From assembly GCF_001442625.1 (NCBI RefSeq), contig NZ_LMZQ01000005.1, forward strand, positions 310,001 to 374,000: a stretch of DNA of 64,000 nt, read 5' to 3'. The notes below the pieces were generated by a model. It did no database searches and was not told the DNA's origin. It worked only from the letters and a program-made list of their open reading frames with translations. Positions 28,752-36,922 of this stretch are shown here, piece by piece; position 1 is the stretch's first letter, and each line of letters starts with the position of its first letter. The DNA is from Pedobacter ginsenosidimutans (GTDB lineage: Bacteria > Bacteroidota > Bacteroidia > Sphingobacteriales > Sphingobacteriaceae). Position numbers and translations under genes: made by a program.

Positions 28752-29381
28752 TTATTTGGCAAACGCCTCCTCCAAAGTTTTAACAGAATCAGCAGTTAAC
28801 ACAAGTACACCAGCGTTTAATACATCATAAGTATTTAAATCTGCTGCCGAGATTACTTTAGTTTTCTGAATGTTTCTGCTTGATAAATAGATATTATTAT
28901 TTTGCGCAGGTAAAACCAATAAAGTTTTTTGAGTACCTACGTTTAACGCAGCCAATAAACTTGTATAGTTTTTAGTTTTAGCTGTATCGAAGTTGAAATC
29001 TTCTAAAACTACCACGTTGTTGTCTTTTGCTTTATAAGCCAAAGCAGATTTACGTGCTAATGATTTTAATTTCTTGTTCAATTTAAAGCTATAATCACGT
29101 GGCTGAGGACCGAAAACACGACCACCACCGTTAAATAACGGAGATTTAATGCTACCAGCACGGGCACCACCTGTACCTTTTTGTTTGTATAGTTTGCGAG
29201 TTGAACCAGCAATCTCATTACGTTGTTTAGATTTGTGAGTACCTTGACGTTGATTAGCCAAATACTGTTTTACATCTAAATAAATCGCGTGGTCGTTAGG
29301 CTCGATACCAAATACCGATTCAGGAAGCTGCACCTTGGCACCTGTTTCTTTACCTGAAATGTTTAATACTTTAACTTCCAT
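28752..29381 (-). CDS. rplD: 50S ribosomal protein uL4
   Basis: The 209-residue protein has the exit-tunnel loop [26 protein letters not shown] and the block [15 protein letters not shown]. In E. coli L4 represses its own S10 operon by attenuation and translational control; here its gene is second, after rplC, because rpsJ lies elsewhere. Confidence 0.98.
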   Translation of the reverse strand: MEVKVLNISGKETGAKVQLPESVFGIEPNDHAIYLDVKQYLANQRQGTHKSKQRNEIAGSTRKLYKQKGTGGARAGSIKSPLFNGGGRVFGPQPRDYSFKLNKKLKSLARKSALAYKAKDNNVVVLEDFNFDTAKTKNYTSLLAALNVGTQKTLLVLPAQNNNIYLSSRNIQKTKVISAADLNTYDVLNAGVLVLTADSVKTLEEAFAK

Positions 29382-29385
29382 CTGA

Positions 29386-30003
29386 TTACTTGTCTAAGAT
29401 TACGTAAGAACCTTTAGCTCCTGGAATGGAACCACTAACTACTAATAAGTTTTGCTCAGCATAAACTTTCAAAACCTGTAAGTTCTGAATTTTTACCCTG
29501 TCTCCACCTGTTCTTCCAGCCATGCGCATTCCTTTGAATACACGTGAAGGGAATGATGATGCTCCCAATGAACCTGGGGCACGTAAACGGTTATGCTGAC
29601 CGTGAGTCTGCATACCAACACCGGCAAATCCGTGGCGTTTTACAACACCTTGAAAACCTTTACCTTTTGAGGTACCTACAACATCAACAAAATCGCCTTC
29701 TGCGAATGCGTCAACGGTTACTACATCACCTAAATTAAGTGAAGTTGTAAACGAATCGAATTCTACCAGCTTGCGTTTCGGAGTTGTGTTTGCTTTCGCG
29801 AAATGGCCTTTTAACGGTTGAGTTGTGTTTTTCTCTTTTTTCTCATCGTAACCCAACTGGATTGATGAATACCCGTCTTTTTCTTCGGTCTTTACTTGTG
29901 TAACTACACAAGGCCCAGCCTCGATTACCGTACAAGGAATGTTTCTTCCTTCGGCATCAAAGATACTGGTCATTCCTACTTTTTTTCCAATAATTCCTGA
30001 CAT
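29386..30003 (-). CDS. rplC: 50S ribosomal protein uL3
   Basis: The start [16 protein letters not shown] at 30003 gives 205 residues. The frame extends 30 codons upstream, but those codons overlap the mRNA leader and promoter. The family block [26 protein letters not shown] is intact, including the Gln that is methylated by PrmB in some bacteria. It is the first gene of the S10-type operon here; rpsJ, normally upstream, is at 42510. Confidence 0.97.
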   Translation of the reverse strand: MSGIIGKKVGMTSIFDAEGRNIPCTVIEAGPCVVTQVKTEEKDGYSSIQLGYDEKKEKNTTQPLKGHFAKANTTPKRKLVEFDSFTTSLNLGDVVTVDAFAEGDFVDVVGTSKGKGFQGVVKRHGFAGVGMQTHGQHNRLRAPGSLGASSFPSRVFKGMRMAGRTGGDRVKIQNLQVLKVYAEQNLLVVSGSIPGAKGSYVILDK

Positions 30004-30080
30004 TTTATCTTTTCTTTTTAACACCCATCGAAGCAGTAGGGCTTCGTTCAAGGTGGTTGTACATCCCCCGAAAGGGACGG
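30004..30080 (-). promoter_or_regulatory. 5' leader of the rplC operon with two small hairpins
   Basis: Between the promoter and the rplC start, the minus-strand RNA would contain CGAAGC-N6-GCTTCG (30029-30046) and CCC-TTTC-GGG (30067-30076) right after the likely start site. Ribosomal-protein leaders are often autoregulatory, but no binding motif is recognised and the function is unproven. Confidence 0.45.
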
Positions 30081-30111
30081 CAAAGATAGACAAGAATTAT
30101 TAATTTTCAAA
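30081..30111 (-). promoter_or_regulatory. Promoter of the rplC (S10-type) operon
   Basis: On the minus strand, TTTG (complement of 30108-30111) is followed after 19 bases by TATCTTTG (complement of 30081-30088). This matches the Bacteroidota -33 TTTG and -7 TAnnTTTG boxes recognised by the primary sigma factor. The inferred start gives a leader of about 70 bases. Confidence 0.8.
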
Positions 30112-30175
30112 TAGTTAGCGAAATATTTTTTCAAATAAATTGCTGATATGATGGGATTTAACTAAAAAAGAGATG

Positions 30176-30571
30176 TTAATGTGCCAAACCGCCATTTAAA
30201 CTGATGGTTATAATGGCCAAAATGATAAATCCAATGAGTACATATAGGTAATCGCGCTCAATTAAAAAGCTGAAAATAGCAAAAACAATACGTGCAATTG
30301 GTGTAAAAATGAGCATCAGGATACCAAATTGCACAATGGCATCGCCCTGAAAACTAGATACTCCCTTAAAAATGGCCACTATGGATGAAAACTTGCTCAG
30401 CTCAGGTTTAAAAACTTTATAGTCAGTAACGGCCCCACTATTATGGATTAGAAAAATGGCGCCACCTATTAATACAATGCTCATCGAAATAATTACACCT
30501 GCGCGCAGAAGCGTACCCAAAATTACCTGAATATCTTTATCGTTTAGGTTTTCTTTTCCTCTAATACTCAT
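30176..30571 (-). CDS. DUF1634 family membrane protein
   Basis: A 131-residue membrane protein with three hydrophobic segments (VIISMSIVLIGGAIFLI, IVQFGILMLIFTPIARIVFAIFSFL and YVLIGFIILAIITISL). It fits DUF1634, small proteins often encoded beside TauE/SafE transporters. Its start overlaps the transporter stop by one base, so the two are translationally coupled. A role as an accessory subunit is inferred from this linkage. Confidence 0.8.
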   Translation of the reverse strand: MSIRGKENLNDKDIQVILGTLLRAGVIISMSIVLIGGAIFLIHNSGAVTDYKVFKPELSKFSSIVAIFKGVSSFQGDAIVQFGILMLIFTPIARIVFAIFSFLIERDYLYVLIGFIILAIITISLNGGLAH

Positions 30572-31404
30572 TATAATCCGCTTATTCCTTTATAAATCAT
30601 CTGCAAAGCCAAGAATACAACAACTACGGCAAATATCATTTTGAGCTTATCGGTTTTTGCTCTTAATAAAATTTTTGAGCCAATAGTTGCGCCTGTCAGC
30701 ACCCCAATACAAACGGGCATGGCAATACCCGGATCTATCTGGCCACGATGTAAGTAAACCACCGCACTGGCTGCTGCCGTAACCCCCATCATAAAATTAC
30801 TGGTTGTTGTTGATACCTTAAAAGGCAAACGCATAATGTTATCCATCGCGATTACTTTTAATGCTCCACTCCCAATACCCAGCAAGCCCGATAATGTTCC
30901 GGCAAAAAGCATCATTAAAAAACCTCCCGGAACATGTTTTACCGCATATGGATGATCTATACCTTTATCCGGATAAGATCCATTGAGTTTAAAAAAATTG
31001 GCCCATTTATCGGTATTATCTAAAGTAGTATGATCTACCTTTTTTTTTAGCGTCATGATGGCCGAAAAAATCAGGATGCAGCCAAATAGAATAGCAATAT
31101 AGTTGGCATTAAGATAAACAGCTACAATTGCACCGCACACCGCACCTATTGTGGTCGCGATCTCTAAAAACATCCCAATCCGGATATTGGTAATCCCTTC
31201 TTTTACATAAGCTGCTGCCGAACCCGAAGAGGTTGCAATAACAGAAACAATTGATGCACCTATAGCATAATGGATGTCAACCCCTAAAGCTAAAGTGAGC
31301 AATGGAATAATAATTACTCCCCCACCCAGGCCCGTTAGTGAACCCAATAATCCGGCTAAAAAAGCACCTAATAAAATGATAATGGTAAACAGCAATACCG
31401 ACAT
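30571..31404 (-). CDS. TauE/SafE (TSUP) family transporter
   Basis: A 277-residue polytopic membrane protein with about eight spans in two repeats. The first half has the motif GLLGSLTGLGGGVIIIPLL near the N terminus, and the second half has the matching GTLSGLLGIGSGALKVIAMD, the two-fold signature of the TSUP family. These proteins move small anions such as sulfite, sulfonates, thiosulfate or organosulfur acids. The substrate is not identifiable. It forms an operon with the DUF1634 gene. Confidence 0.9.
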   Translation of the reverse strand: MSVLLFTIIILLGAFLAGLLGSLTGLGGGVIIIPLLTLALGVDIHYAIGASIVSVIATSSGSAAAYVKEGITNIRIGMFLEIATTIGAVCGAIVAVYLNANYIAILFGCILIFSAIMTLKKKVDHTTLDNTDKWANFFKLNGSYPDKGIDHPYAVKHVPGGFLMMLFAGTLSGLLGIGSGALKVIAMDNIMRLPFKVSTTTSNFMMGVTAAASAVVYLHRGQIDPGIAMPVCIGVLTGATIGSKILLRAKTDKLKMIFAVVVVFLALQMIYKGISGL

Positions 31405-31537
31405 GCGGGCAAATATAATGCACTCTTTTTGGGTAAACGAAGAATTAAGTGAATAAAATAAAGTCTATATGTTATATGGATGATGTAAGATGGAAGGAGG
31501 AAAACGGAAGATGTAGGAGGATAACAGATGATTAAAT

Positions 31538-31831
31538 TTACTTATAATATAAAGGCGATTTACTTGTATGGCGTAAGCGCACTACTCGTATTTGGGTAGC
31601 AGTGATTTTATATGACACCCTGTAATGATATTTTTCGAAGGCTCTCCAACTACCATCATTGTCGATCTTATATTTATCAAGAGCATATTTTTCAGAATGC
31701 TCACTAAGGGCTATGGTTAGATCAATAATTTCATCGCGAACCAATATTGCGTGTTTTAAAGAATCTAAAGCAATGTAGTTAAAAACTTTTTTTAATTCTA
31801 ACCTTGCTTTTTTACTCCAAACAACTACCAT
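31538..31831 (-). CDS. RelE/ParE-family toxin
   Basis: The 97-residue protein starts MVVVWSKKARLELKKVFNYI and has the ParE/RelE features WSKKA, EKYHYRVSYKI and RVVRLRHTSKSP near the C terminus. ParE members poison DNA gyrase and RelE members cut mRNA; which applies here cannot be told. It overlaps its antitoxin gene by 7 bases, the usual type II arrangement with the antitoxin first. Confidence 0.85.
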   Translation of the reverse strand: MVVVWSKKARLELKKVFNYIALDSLKHAILVRDEIIDLTIALSEHSEKYALDKYKIDNDGSWRAFEKYHYRVSYKITATQIRVVRLRHTSKSPLYYK

Positions 31832-32052
31832 TTACTAGCCTCAGCTTTTAGTTGAGTTGCTGAAATAAAATCACCCCGTTCTATTTCTGAATTTCCATCT
31901 TCAAGATCTGCATTATATTCTTCCAAGGTCTGCTCTTCATCAACTAACCTCTCTGATTTATCAATATTATAATTTAAACCCAACGCATCCAAAACAGCCT
32001 TAACAGCTTTTTCTGATTTTTTATTGTCAATATTTACAGTTAAAGTTATCAT
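31825..32052 (-). CDS. Antitoxin partner of the RelE/ParE-like toxin
   Basis: A 75-residue acidic protein (MITLTVNIDNKKSEKAVKAV...), predicted to have a short beta/alpha N-terminal fold and an acidic C-terminal tail that would wrap the toxin. It resembles DUF2683-type proteins rather than a clear RHH or Xre antitoxin. The assignment follows from its position directly upstream of, and overlapping, the toxin gene. Confidence 0.7.
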   Translation of the reverse strand: MITLTVNIDNKKSEKAVKAVLDALGLNYNIDKSERLVDEEQTLEEYNADLEDGNSEIERGDFISATQLKAEASKW

Positions 32053-32141
32053 AATAATAAAGTTAAAAAATAATAGGCAGAAATTTTCGGTTGTTTAAGC
32101 TATTAAAACTGTTTAATTGTAAAATTGTTGCCAAGCCCTAA

Positions 32142-32735
32142 TTACAATTTATAATATAGCTTACTTTCTTTATTCAAATCAACACCACTAAAACTTTCAA
32201 GTAGTTCAAAAGCAATTTGCCGAACAGTTTCAGGAATTGGGTTAATGGCCGATTTATTACCTTTTGCATCCTTTACTGTCCAGCCCGAAGTACTTAGCAC
32301 CAAAGGCTCAGTATTGGCTAATGATTTAATTATTTTAGCTCTTGTAAAAGCAACCCCATCCGAATCGATAATCACTTTTTTATTGTTCCACCAGTTTTCT
32401 TGTGATACTCTTTTTAATTCCGAATGATCTAATTTAGCAGAATAACCCCAACCTTTCCCGGTTTGATGAGCCAGTTTTAATAAACCGATAAAATTGGTAA
32501 GGCTTTTAGGGTTATAGATTTCTGAACTACAGTACATTTCGAGGTGGCTGAGTTTAAGTTGCCCTAGCAATGCTTTCGAATGATCGGTGTTATGAAAAAT
32601 TACTCCTGTCTTTTCAGCAATTAGGCGGATAGCAGTTTCATTCCCATTATCGTACTCCCCACAAAGTATTTCTATCTCTCTTAATTGTTGTTGCAACAGC
32701 GAAACCAGTTCAGGTTTATTCAGAATGGTCTTCAT
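32142..32735 (-). CDS. Protein of unknown function
   Basis: A 197-residue, probably cytoplasmic protein with no signal peptide or membrane span. It contains the stretches SKSLANTEPLVLSTSGWTVKDAKG-like and KVIIDSDGVAFTRAKII, which I do not recognise as a family. It lies 9 bases downstream of the prephenate dehydrogenase-like gene on the same strand, so they may be cotranscribed. No function is proposed. Confidence 0.6.
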   Translation of the reverse strand: MKTILNKPELVSLLQQQLREIEILCGEYDNGNETAIRLIAEKTGVIFHNTDHSKALLGQLKLSHLEMYCSSEIYNPKSLTNFIGLLKLAHQTGKGWGYSAKLDHSELKRVSQENWWNNKKVIIDSDGVAFTRAKIIKSLANTEPLVLSTSGWTVKDAKGNKSAINPIPETVRQIAFELLESFSGVDLNKESKLYYKL

Positions 32736-32744
32736 CCCTAATCG

Positions 32745-34001
32745 TTACTTGCCTAATCGCTTAATCATCTCCGCACTTAAATCCCGTCCATCATTTAAAC
32801 GGTTCGCGAAGAATGATTTGGCAGCTTCAAAATGTTCTTTATAACCTTTTAAATCTCCATAACCAATAATCGATGCCCATTCGTGCACAGCTGTATGAAA
32901 CTCTAAATCGTCTCCACGGATAGATTTATCATACAAAGCAGTATTAATCGACTCTTCTAACATTTCTTCGTTTTTGAAAAGATATTCGGCAATGCCCAAC
33001 CTCAATTTAAAAGGTGGCGTTTGGCAGATCAGGTTATCGTAAGGGTTTACGCCCATTTTATACCAGGCATATACCATGCTCAGCAAACTTAAATGCGAAT
33101 TTGGTTTCTGTTTATGGCTCGCATCCGATAGGCTGAATTCTTTCATGATGTTATCATCCAACAGTAAAAGCGCACGACTTTCGTGAAAAACGAAATCGCG
33201 GGCCGCATAGATCTTTTCCCTAAACGCTGCTTCATCTTCACAGATCATCAGTTTAAACAGTTCAGATTCGGCCTGCGCATAATATTTTACCTGTTTCTGG
33301 GCATAGGGATTTAAAATGGCCAAGCCAGCATAAATGTGTGATTTATAGCTAAAAATCCTCAGCGTGGTCAAAATTTTCACATTATCTATTCCACCTGCAT
33401 ATGCTGGGTTATCCCAGGGGAAAAAACCTGCATTTTTCCATGCTGAGCCCATGCTTTCGAACCCCATGTGTGTTACTGCCTGTGTATCGGCCACAATGCG
33501 GTCGTGTTCCCTATAATCGTCCATTTCAATAATGTTCGATTTTAAAGATTTATAAATTTCTAAAGCTTTGGCATAAATAGCATCGGTAGCACGGTGACGT
33601 ACCACCACAAGTGTTTGCCCTTCCGGACTAAAAGCCGGACCATGTAAAGAATGGCAGGTTACAATCTGGGTATCTTCAGGAAGATGTTTTTCGAAAGCTG
33701 CAATTTCTGGATGTTTAACCGAGGTTTGCCCGGCAACTATGGCACCATATTTTGTTGAGCGGGCAAAAGCAGCTACCACCTCATCAATTTTTTCGGCTTC
33801 AACGCAATAGATAATAAAGTCTGATTTACGGGCAACCTCATGGCCATCAATTAAAACTTCGATTCCTTTAGGTTCCAGCTCATTTTTTAAATCTGTAAAA
33901 CGTAAGGGCATATCTGCCCCACATACCTTATAACCAGCGTTTACAAACGATAGTGCATACAATTTGCCCATATCGCCTAAACCAATAATTCCTATTTGCA
34001 T
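32745..34001 (-). CDS. Prephenate dehydrogenase of the fungal TYR1 type
   Basis: The 418-residue protein begins with a Rossmann motif MQIGIIGLGDMGKLYALSF and then shows GQTSVKHPEIAAFEKHLP, CHSLHGP, REHDRIVADTQAVTHMGF and PNSHLSLLSMVYAW. These blocks match the yeast prephenate dehydrogenase Tyr1 as I remember it, along the whole length, whereas bacterial TyrA is shorter and has different blocks. The enzyme would oxidatively decarboxylate prephenate to 4-hydroxyphenylpyruvate for tyrosine synthesis. It is not beside other aromatic-pathway genes. The family call is strong; the specific substrate and NAD/NADP preference are inferred. Confidence 0.82.
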   Translation of the reverse strand: MQIGIIGLGDMGKLYALSFVNAGYKVCGADMPLRFTDLKNELEPKGIEVLIDGHEVARKSDFIIYCVEAEKIDEVVAAFARSTKYGAIVAGQTSVKHPEIAAFEKHLPEDTQIVTCHSLHGPAFSPEGQTLVVVRHRATDAIYAKALEIYKSLKSNIIEMDDYREHDRIVADTQAVTHMGFESMGSAWKNAGFFPWDNPAYAGGIDNVKILTTLRIFSYKSHIYAGLAILNPYAQKQVKYYAQAESELFKLMICEDEAAFREKIYAARDFVFHESRALLLLDDNIMKEFSLSDASHKQKPNSHLSLLSMVYAWYKMGVNPYDNLICQTPPFKLRLGIAEYLFKNEEMLEESINTALYDKSIRGDDLEFHTAVHEWASIIGYGDLKGYKEHFEAAKSFFANRLNDGRDLSAEMIKRLGK

Positions 34002-34173
34002 GAAACAAATGTAACCTATCGCAAATAAATTTATAATAAAACTTAGATAAAATTGTTATTTAGAATGTTAAACCAGAACAATTTTATCGATTTGCCAAAA
34101 CCTTAAACAAATTTTATTAACCGGAAAAATAGATAAAAATGTAGTTTTACATTCTAACACCTATATTTAAACT

Positions 34174-34785
34174 ATGCAGAAAATTAAACACACCCTATTG
34201 TTTTTAGGCGCTATGCTATTTTTAAACGTTGCGTTTGGGCAAGCTTTACCTGACACTACGAAAAATACCGACCCATCTCTAAATGGCCAGTATCAGTTCA
34301 TGTTAAAAAAATCTAAAAGCTTCAACGGCGCAAGGCTGATCAATCCATCACGGTTATCGTCCTTATGGAAAAGTGTTAGTGATACGCTAAGAAAAGAACG
34401 TAAGCAGCTGCAGGAAGCCCGTCAGGAAATTAAAGCACAGGCCGGTAACATTTCGAGCTTAAAAGGCGAAGTAAATGGAAAAGAAAGTTCCTTGGCCAAT
34501 GCCAATGCTGCTGTTAATGAAATTAAATTTTTAGGCATATCCTTCAATAAAGGTACCTATAATACTATTGTTTGGGCCATTATTATTGTACTCGGAGTAG
34601 GTTTGGCCTTTGTAATTTTCCAATCAGGTAAATTAAGGCACGAAGCAAAATATAGAACGGAACTTTACCAGGAAGTGGCTGATGAATTTCAGGCACACAA
34701 AGTAAAGGCAAAAGATAAAGAAATGAGACTTGCCCGTGAGTTGCAGGATGAGCGTAATAAATGGGATGATGGCCGGGGAAGATAG
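34174..34785 (+). CDS. Signal-peptide, coiled-coil membrane protein of unknown function
   Basis: A 203-residue protein. It has a signal peptide (MQKIKHTLLFLGAMLFLNVAFGQ), a polar N-terminal domain, a charged coiled-coil segment (SDTLRKERKQLQEARQEIKAQ and beyond), one strong membrane span (NTIVWAIIIVLGVGLAFVIF at about residues 129-148) and a second charged helical tail after it. Similar small Bacteroidota proteins are sometimes mislabelled as tRNA methyltransferases; no methyltransferase motif is seen. Function unknown. Confidence 0.6.
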   Translation: MQKIKHTLLFLGAMLFLNVAFGQALPDTTKNTDPSLNGQYQFMLKKSKSFNGARLINPSRLSSLWKSVSDTLRKERKQLQEARQEIKAQAGNISSLKGEVNGKESSLANANAAVNEIKFLGISFNKGTYNTIVWAIIIVLGVGLAFVIFQSGKLRHEAKYRTELYQEVADEFQAHKVKAKDKEMRLARELQDERNKWDDGRGR

Positions 34786-34813
34786 TCTAAACTAATATCA
34801 TTAAATATAATAC

Positions 34814-34891
34814 TGTCAGTCTGAGCTTGTCGAAGACTTTTCAATAGTTGAAAACAAATAATATTTGTCCTTCGACAGGCTCAGGATGACA
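34814..34891. repeat. REPIN-like pair of palindromic half elements
   Basis: The half TGTCAGTCTGAGCTTGTCGAAGAC (34814-34837) is followed 28 bases later by the inverse half TGTCCTTCGACAGGCTCAGGATGACA (34866-34891). The same two-half arrangement occurs at 59168-59272. The poly-T after the second half may let it work as a terminator for the upstream gene. Confidence 0.7.
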
Positions 34892-34915
34892 TTTTTTTTT
34901 AGAAAAGCAGGGCTA

Positions 34916-34989
34916 GTAGTGCTTCGGTTCCGCTAGCCCCGCCATTCGCTTTACCTCACTGCGTTCAGTGTCCGCTACTGTCGGGTTTA
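34916..34989 (-). repeat. AAACCCGA family repeat (copy 3), minus orientation
   Basis: Read on the minus strand, it runs AAACCCGACAGTAGCGGACAC ... GTAAAGCGAATGGCGGGGCTAG ... CCGAAGCACT, the same order and ends as the copy at 4466. It forms the left border of a hairpin-rich stretch. Confidence 0.6.
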
Positions 34990-35040
34990 TGGAATATGGG
35001 TTTGTGGTTATGGAAACCAACCGATGCCTAAAACACGAAA

Positions 35041-35361
35041 CGTTCCTACGGAAAAAAAACACTTTTTTCTACCGAGGCGCCGTCCCGATGGGACGAATAA
35101 TTAATTATACGAGACAAAAAGGATGGGTGGTAGCTAAACACACGTGTTTTCTTCTTAGCTTGATGACATTGCCCGATTGGACGGAAGACAAGGAGGCAAC
35201 TTTATCAACACAAATCGTCCCATCGGGACGTCTCTTGGGTAGCCAATTTATAATTGGCATTTTTCGTTCCATAGGAACGTTTGGTGGTAAACCATTAATA
35301 GACGTACACCATTTGGCCACCTAAACCCGATCGAAGCGAGATGCCAATTCCTTTAATTGGC
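35041..35361. other. Hairpin-dense non-coding segment
   Basis: Within about 320 bases there are at least six short perfect hairpins: CGTCCC/GGGACG (35081-35095), AAACAC/GTGTTT (35136-35149), CGTCCC/GGGACG (35216-35230), GCCAATT/AATTGGC (35242-35258), CGTTCC/GGAACG (35265-35279) and GCCAATT/AATTGGC (35343-35361). CGTTCCTACGGAA at 35041 looks like a seventh, decayed one. The 736-base gap 34786-35521 holds no believable gene; one frame in it is an artefact of this structure. It looks like a dispersed non-coding element. Confidence 0.6.
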
Positions 35362-35396
35362 AGAAGCGGGAGCGGGACTGCTCTTCGCCAAAGCTA
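35323..35396 (+). repeat. AAACCCGA family repeat (copy 4), plus orientation
   Basis: It starts AAACCCGATCGAAGCGAG and reaches AGCGGGACTG, matching the family start and middle, with a GCCAATT hairpin nested inside. It is inverted relative to the copy at 34916-34989, so the two frame the hairpin-rich segment. Confidence 0.55.
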
Positions 35397-35470
35397 ATAG
35401 AACTGCTTTCCAAAAAAATAACGGTTTAAAAAACAATTAAATTATGGGATAAATCTGTAGCTACATTTAA

Positions 35471-35516
35471 TAATAGATTTCTCCATTCCGTTACACGTCA
35501 GTCGAAATGACGATAA
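35471..35516. repeat. Half element ATTTCTC...TCGAAATGACG
   Basis: AATAGATTTCTCCATTCCG followed by CAGTCGAAATGACGATAACA matches the right half of the palindrome at 11474-11566. It lies just downstream of the PorP/SprF gene and has no coding content. Confidence 0.5.
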
Positions 35517-35521
35517 CACGT

Positions 35522-36400
35522 TTAATTCTTAATGCTATATTTCAAGCCTACTTCAAATTCGCCATTGCTATAACTTTGCATTTTTGAAGTATTGGTGGTG
35601 TACTGGAACAAAATTGAAAACTGATTTTTATAGTTTGCGCCAAAACCCGCGGTAAAACTGTTAGTGCTATGATATATACCGTTCAGCATCAATTTATTCC
35701 CTAAGAACTGAAGGTTTACACCTGCATCAAAAATACCATCATAATTCTGCACCCCCCTATACACCAATTTCGGCTCAATACTGTTGATTACTTTATCAGT
35801 TGTGAATTTATAACCCGCTGCGATAAAATAAATCGATCGGTCTACTACGTTTCTCAGTACATCTCTTTTAAAAAACCGTTTAAGATTAGGCAAAGCAGCC
35901 TGTAGTGTTAATTTATCGGAGCGGTAAGCAACTCCAAAATCGCCATCAAGATACAGCCTGCGATCGTTAAAACTATTAAGCACATCGTCGTCTAAATCAC
36001 CTTTGGCTTTACCAAAGTCAATCCATTCATTCATTAAGCCAGCCGACAAGCCGAAATCCAAAAAGTTAGTCTCACCGTTTAAAGGCAAATGATAAGCATA
36101 AGTTACAGTAGCCCTTGTACGGTTAATGGCTCCTGCACCTTCATTGTAAAAAAGGAATCCCAGGCCTACTTTAGTATTCGCTAAACCATAGTCGCCAGTT
36201 AAGTACTGGATCTTTGGTGCTCCGTCTATCCCCGTCCACTGTGTTTTAAATGCCGCATTTAAATTTAGTCCGGTCTCTAAACCAGCCATTGCCGGGTTGG
36301 CCAAAAACTGGTTCTGATAGTAGATGCTCCCCATGGGGTTAAGCTGAGCAAATGCTGGTGTAACAAACAAAAACAACAGCCCGGCCATATAACATTTCAT
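35522..36400 (-). CDS. PorP/SprF-family type IX secretion membrane protein
   Basis: The start at 36400 opens a signal peptide (MKCYMAGLLFLFVTPAFAQ); the frame extends 41 codons upstream over the previous gene's end, which is not credible. The 292-residue mature protein is an outer-membrane beta-barrel with the family signature PMGSIYYQNQFLANPAMAG and strands such as KVGLGFLFYNEGAGAINRTR. Proteins of this family help secrete or anchor large type IX cargo such as SprB. It follows the CHU_C gene and a collagen-like surface protein in one operon, so they probably work together. Confidence 0.9.
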   Translation of the reverse strand: MKCYMAGLLFLFVTPAFAQLNPMGSIYYQNQFLANPAMAGLETGLNLNAAFKTQWTGIDGAPKIQYLTGDYGLANTKVGLGFLFYNEGAGAINRTRATVTYAYHLPLNGETNFLDFGLSAGLMNEWIDFGKAKGDLDDDVLNSFNDRRLYLDGDFGVAYRSDKLTLQAALPNLKRFFKRDVLRNVVDRSIYFIAAGYKFTTDKVINSIEPKLVYRGVQNYDGIFDAGVNLQFLGNKLMLNGIYHSTNSFTAGFGANYKNQFSILFQYTTNTSKMQSYSNGEFEVGLKYSIKN

Positions 36401-36413
36401 TTTTTTCACGCCG

Positions 36414-36917
36414 TTATTTTTTATATAAGATTGATATAAAACCTTTAATAGAACCATCTCCCCCCAAATCGAGCATATAATAATAAGTATCTTCTGTAAG
36501 CGGCTTTCCGTTAAGATAGCCATCCCAGTTATTTTGGTAACTCAGGGTAGTATAAATCAACCTTCCTCCTCTATCAAAAATGGATAATTTGTTGTTCGGA
36601 TACTTTTCCAAGCCCTTAGTTACAAAAAAATCATTTTTCCCGTCTCCGTTTGGGGTAAGGATATTATTTACAATGGCTACGTCGGCTGTGGTCTGTATAG
36701 TTAGAAAAGGCTGCAAAAATCCTTGGGTCAAGGTGATATTGGTAGATTGAAAAGTTTGCACCAGGGCCATTTCTCCAATACTGAAATCATATAATTGATT
36801 ATTAATCTTACCACTGCCACTGGCCGAATTAACCACATAAGGCAAACTTTGCGCAGTAGCGTTTGTCGCGAAAAACATCAACAGCAAGAAAACAAATAAA
36901 TAGGATATTTTTCTCAT
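36414..36917 (-). CDS. Secreted protein with gliding-motility CHU_C-type C-terminal domain
   Basis: The start at 36917 opens a signal peptide (MRKISYLFVFLLLMFFATNATAQ), giving 167 residues. The C-terminal part has NNILTPNGDGKNDFFVTKGL and LSIFDRGGRLIYTTLSYQNNWDG and ends FISILYKK, the type B C-terminal domain (CHU_C) that sends proteins through the type IX secretion system. The N-terminal region has FSIGEMALVQTF, seen in short surface proteins of this kind. It starts 5 bases after the large collagen-like gene and precedes PorP/SprF by 13 bases. Confidence 0.88.
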   Translation of the reverse strand: MRKISYLFVFLLLMFFATNATAQSLPYVVNSASGSGKINNQLYDFSIGEMALVQTFQSTNITLTQGFLQPFLTIQTTADVAIVNNILTPNGDGKNDFFVTKGLEKYPNNKLSIFDRGGRLIYTTLSYQNNWDGYLNGKPLTEDTYYYMLDLGGDGSIKGFISILYKK

Positions 36918-36922
36918 CGTGT

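Noticed and set aside
34968-35324. Open reading frame of 118 residues through the hairpin-dense segment
   Set aside because: It overlaps many palindromes and repeats, has no start context or domain, and an antisense frame of similar length exists across the same hairpins, which is what inverted repeats produce.
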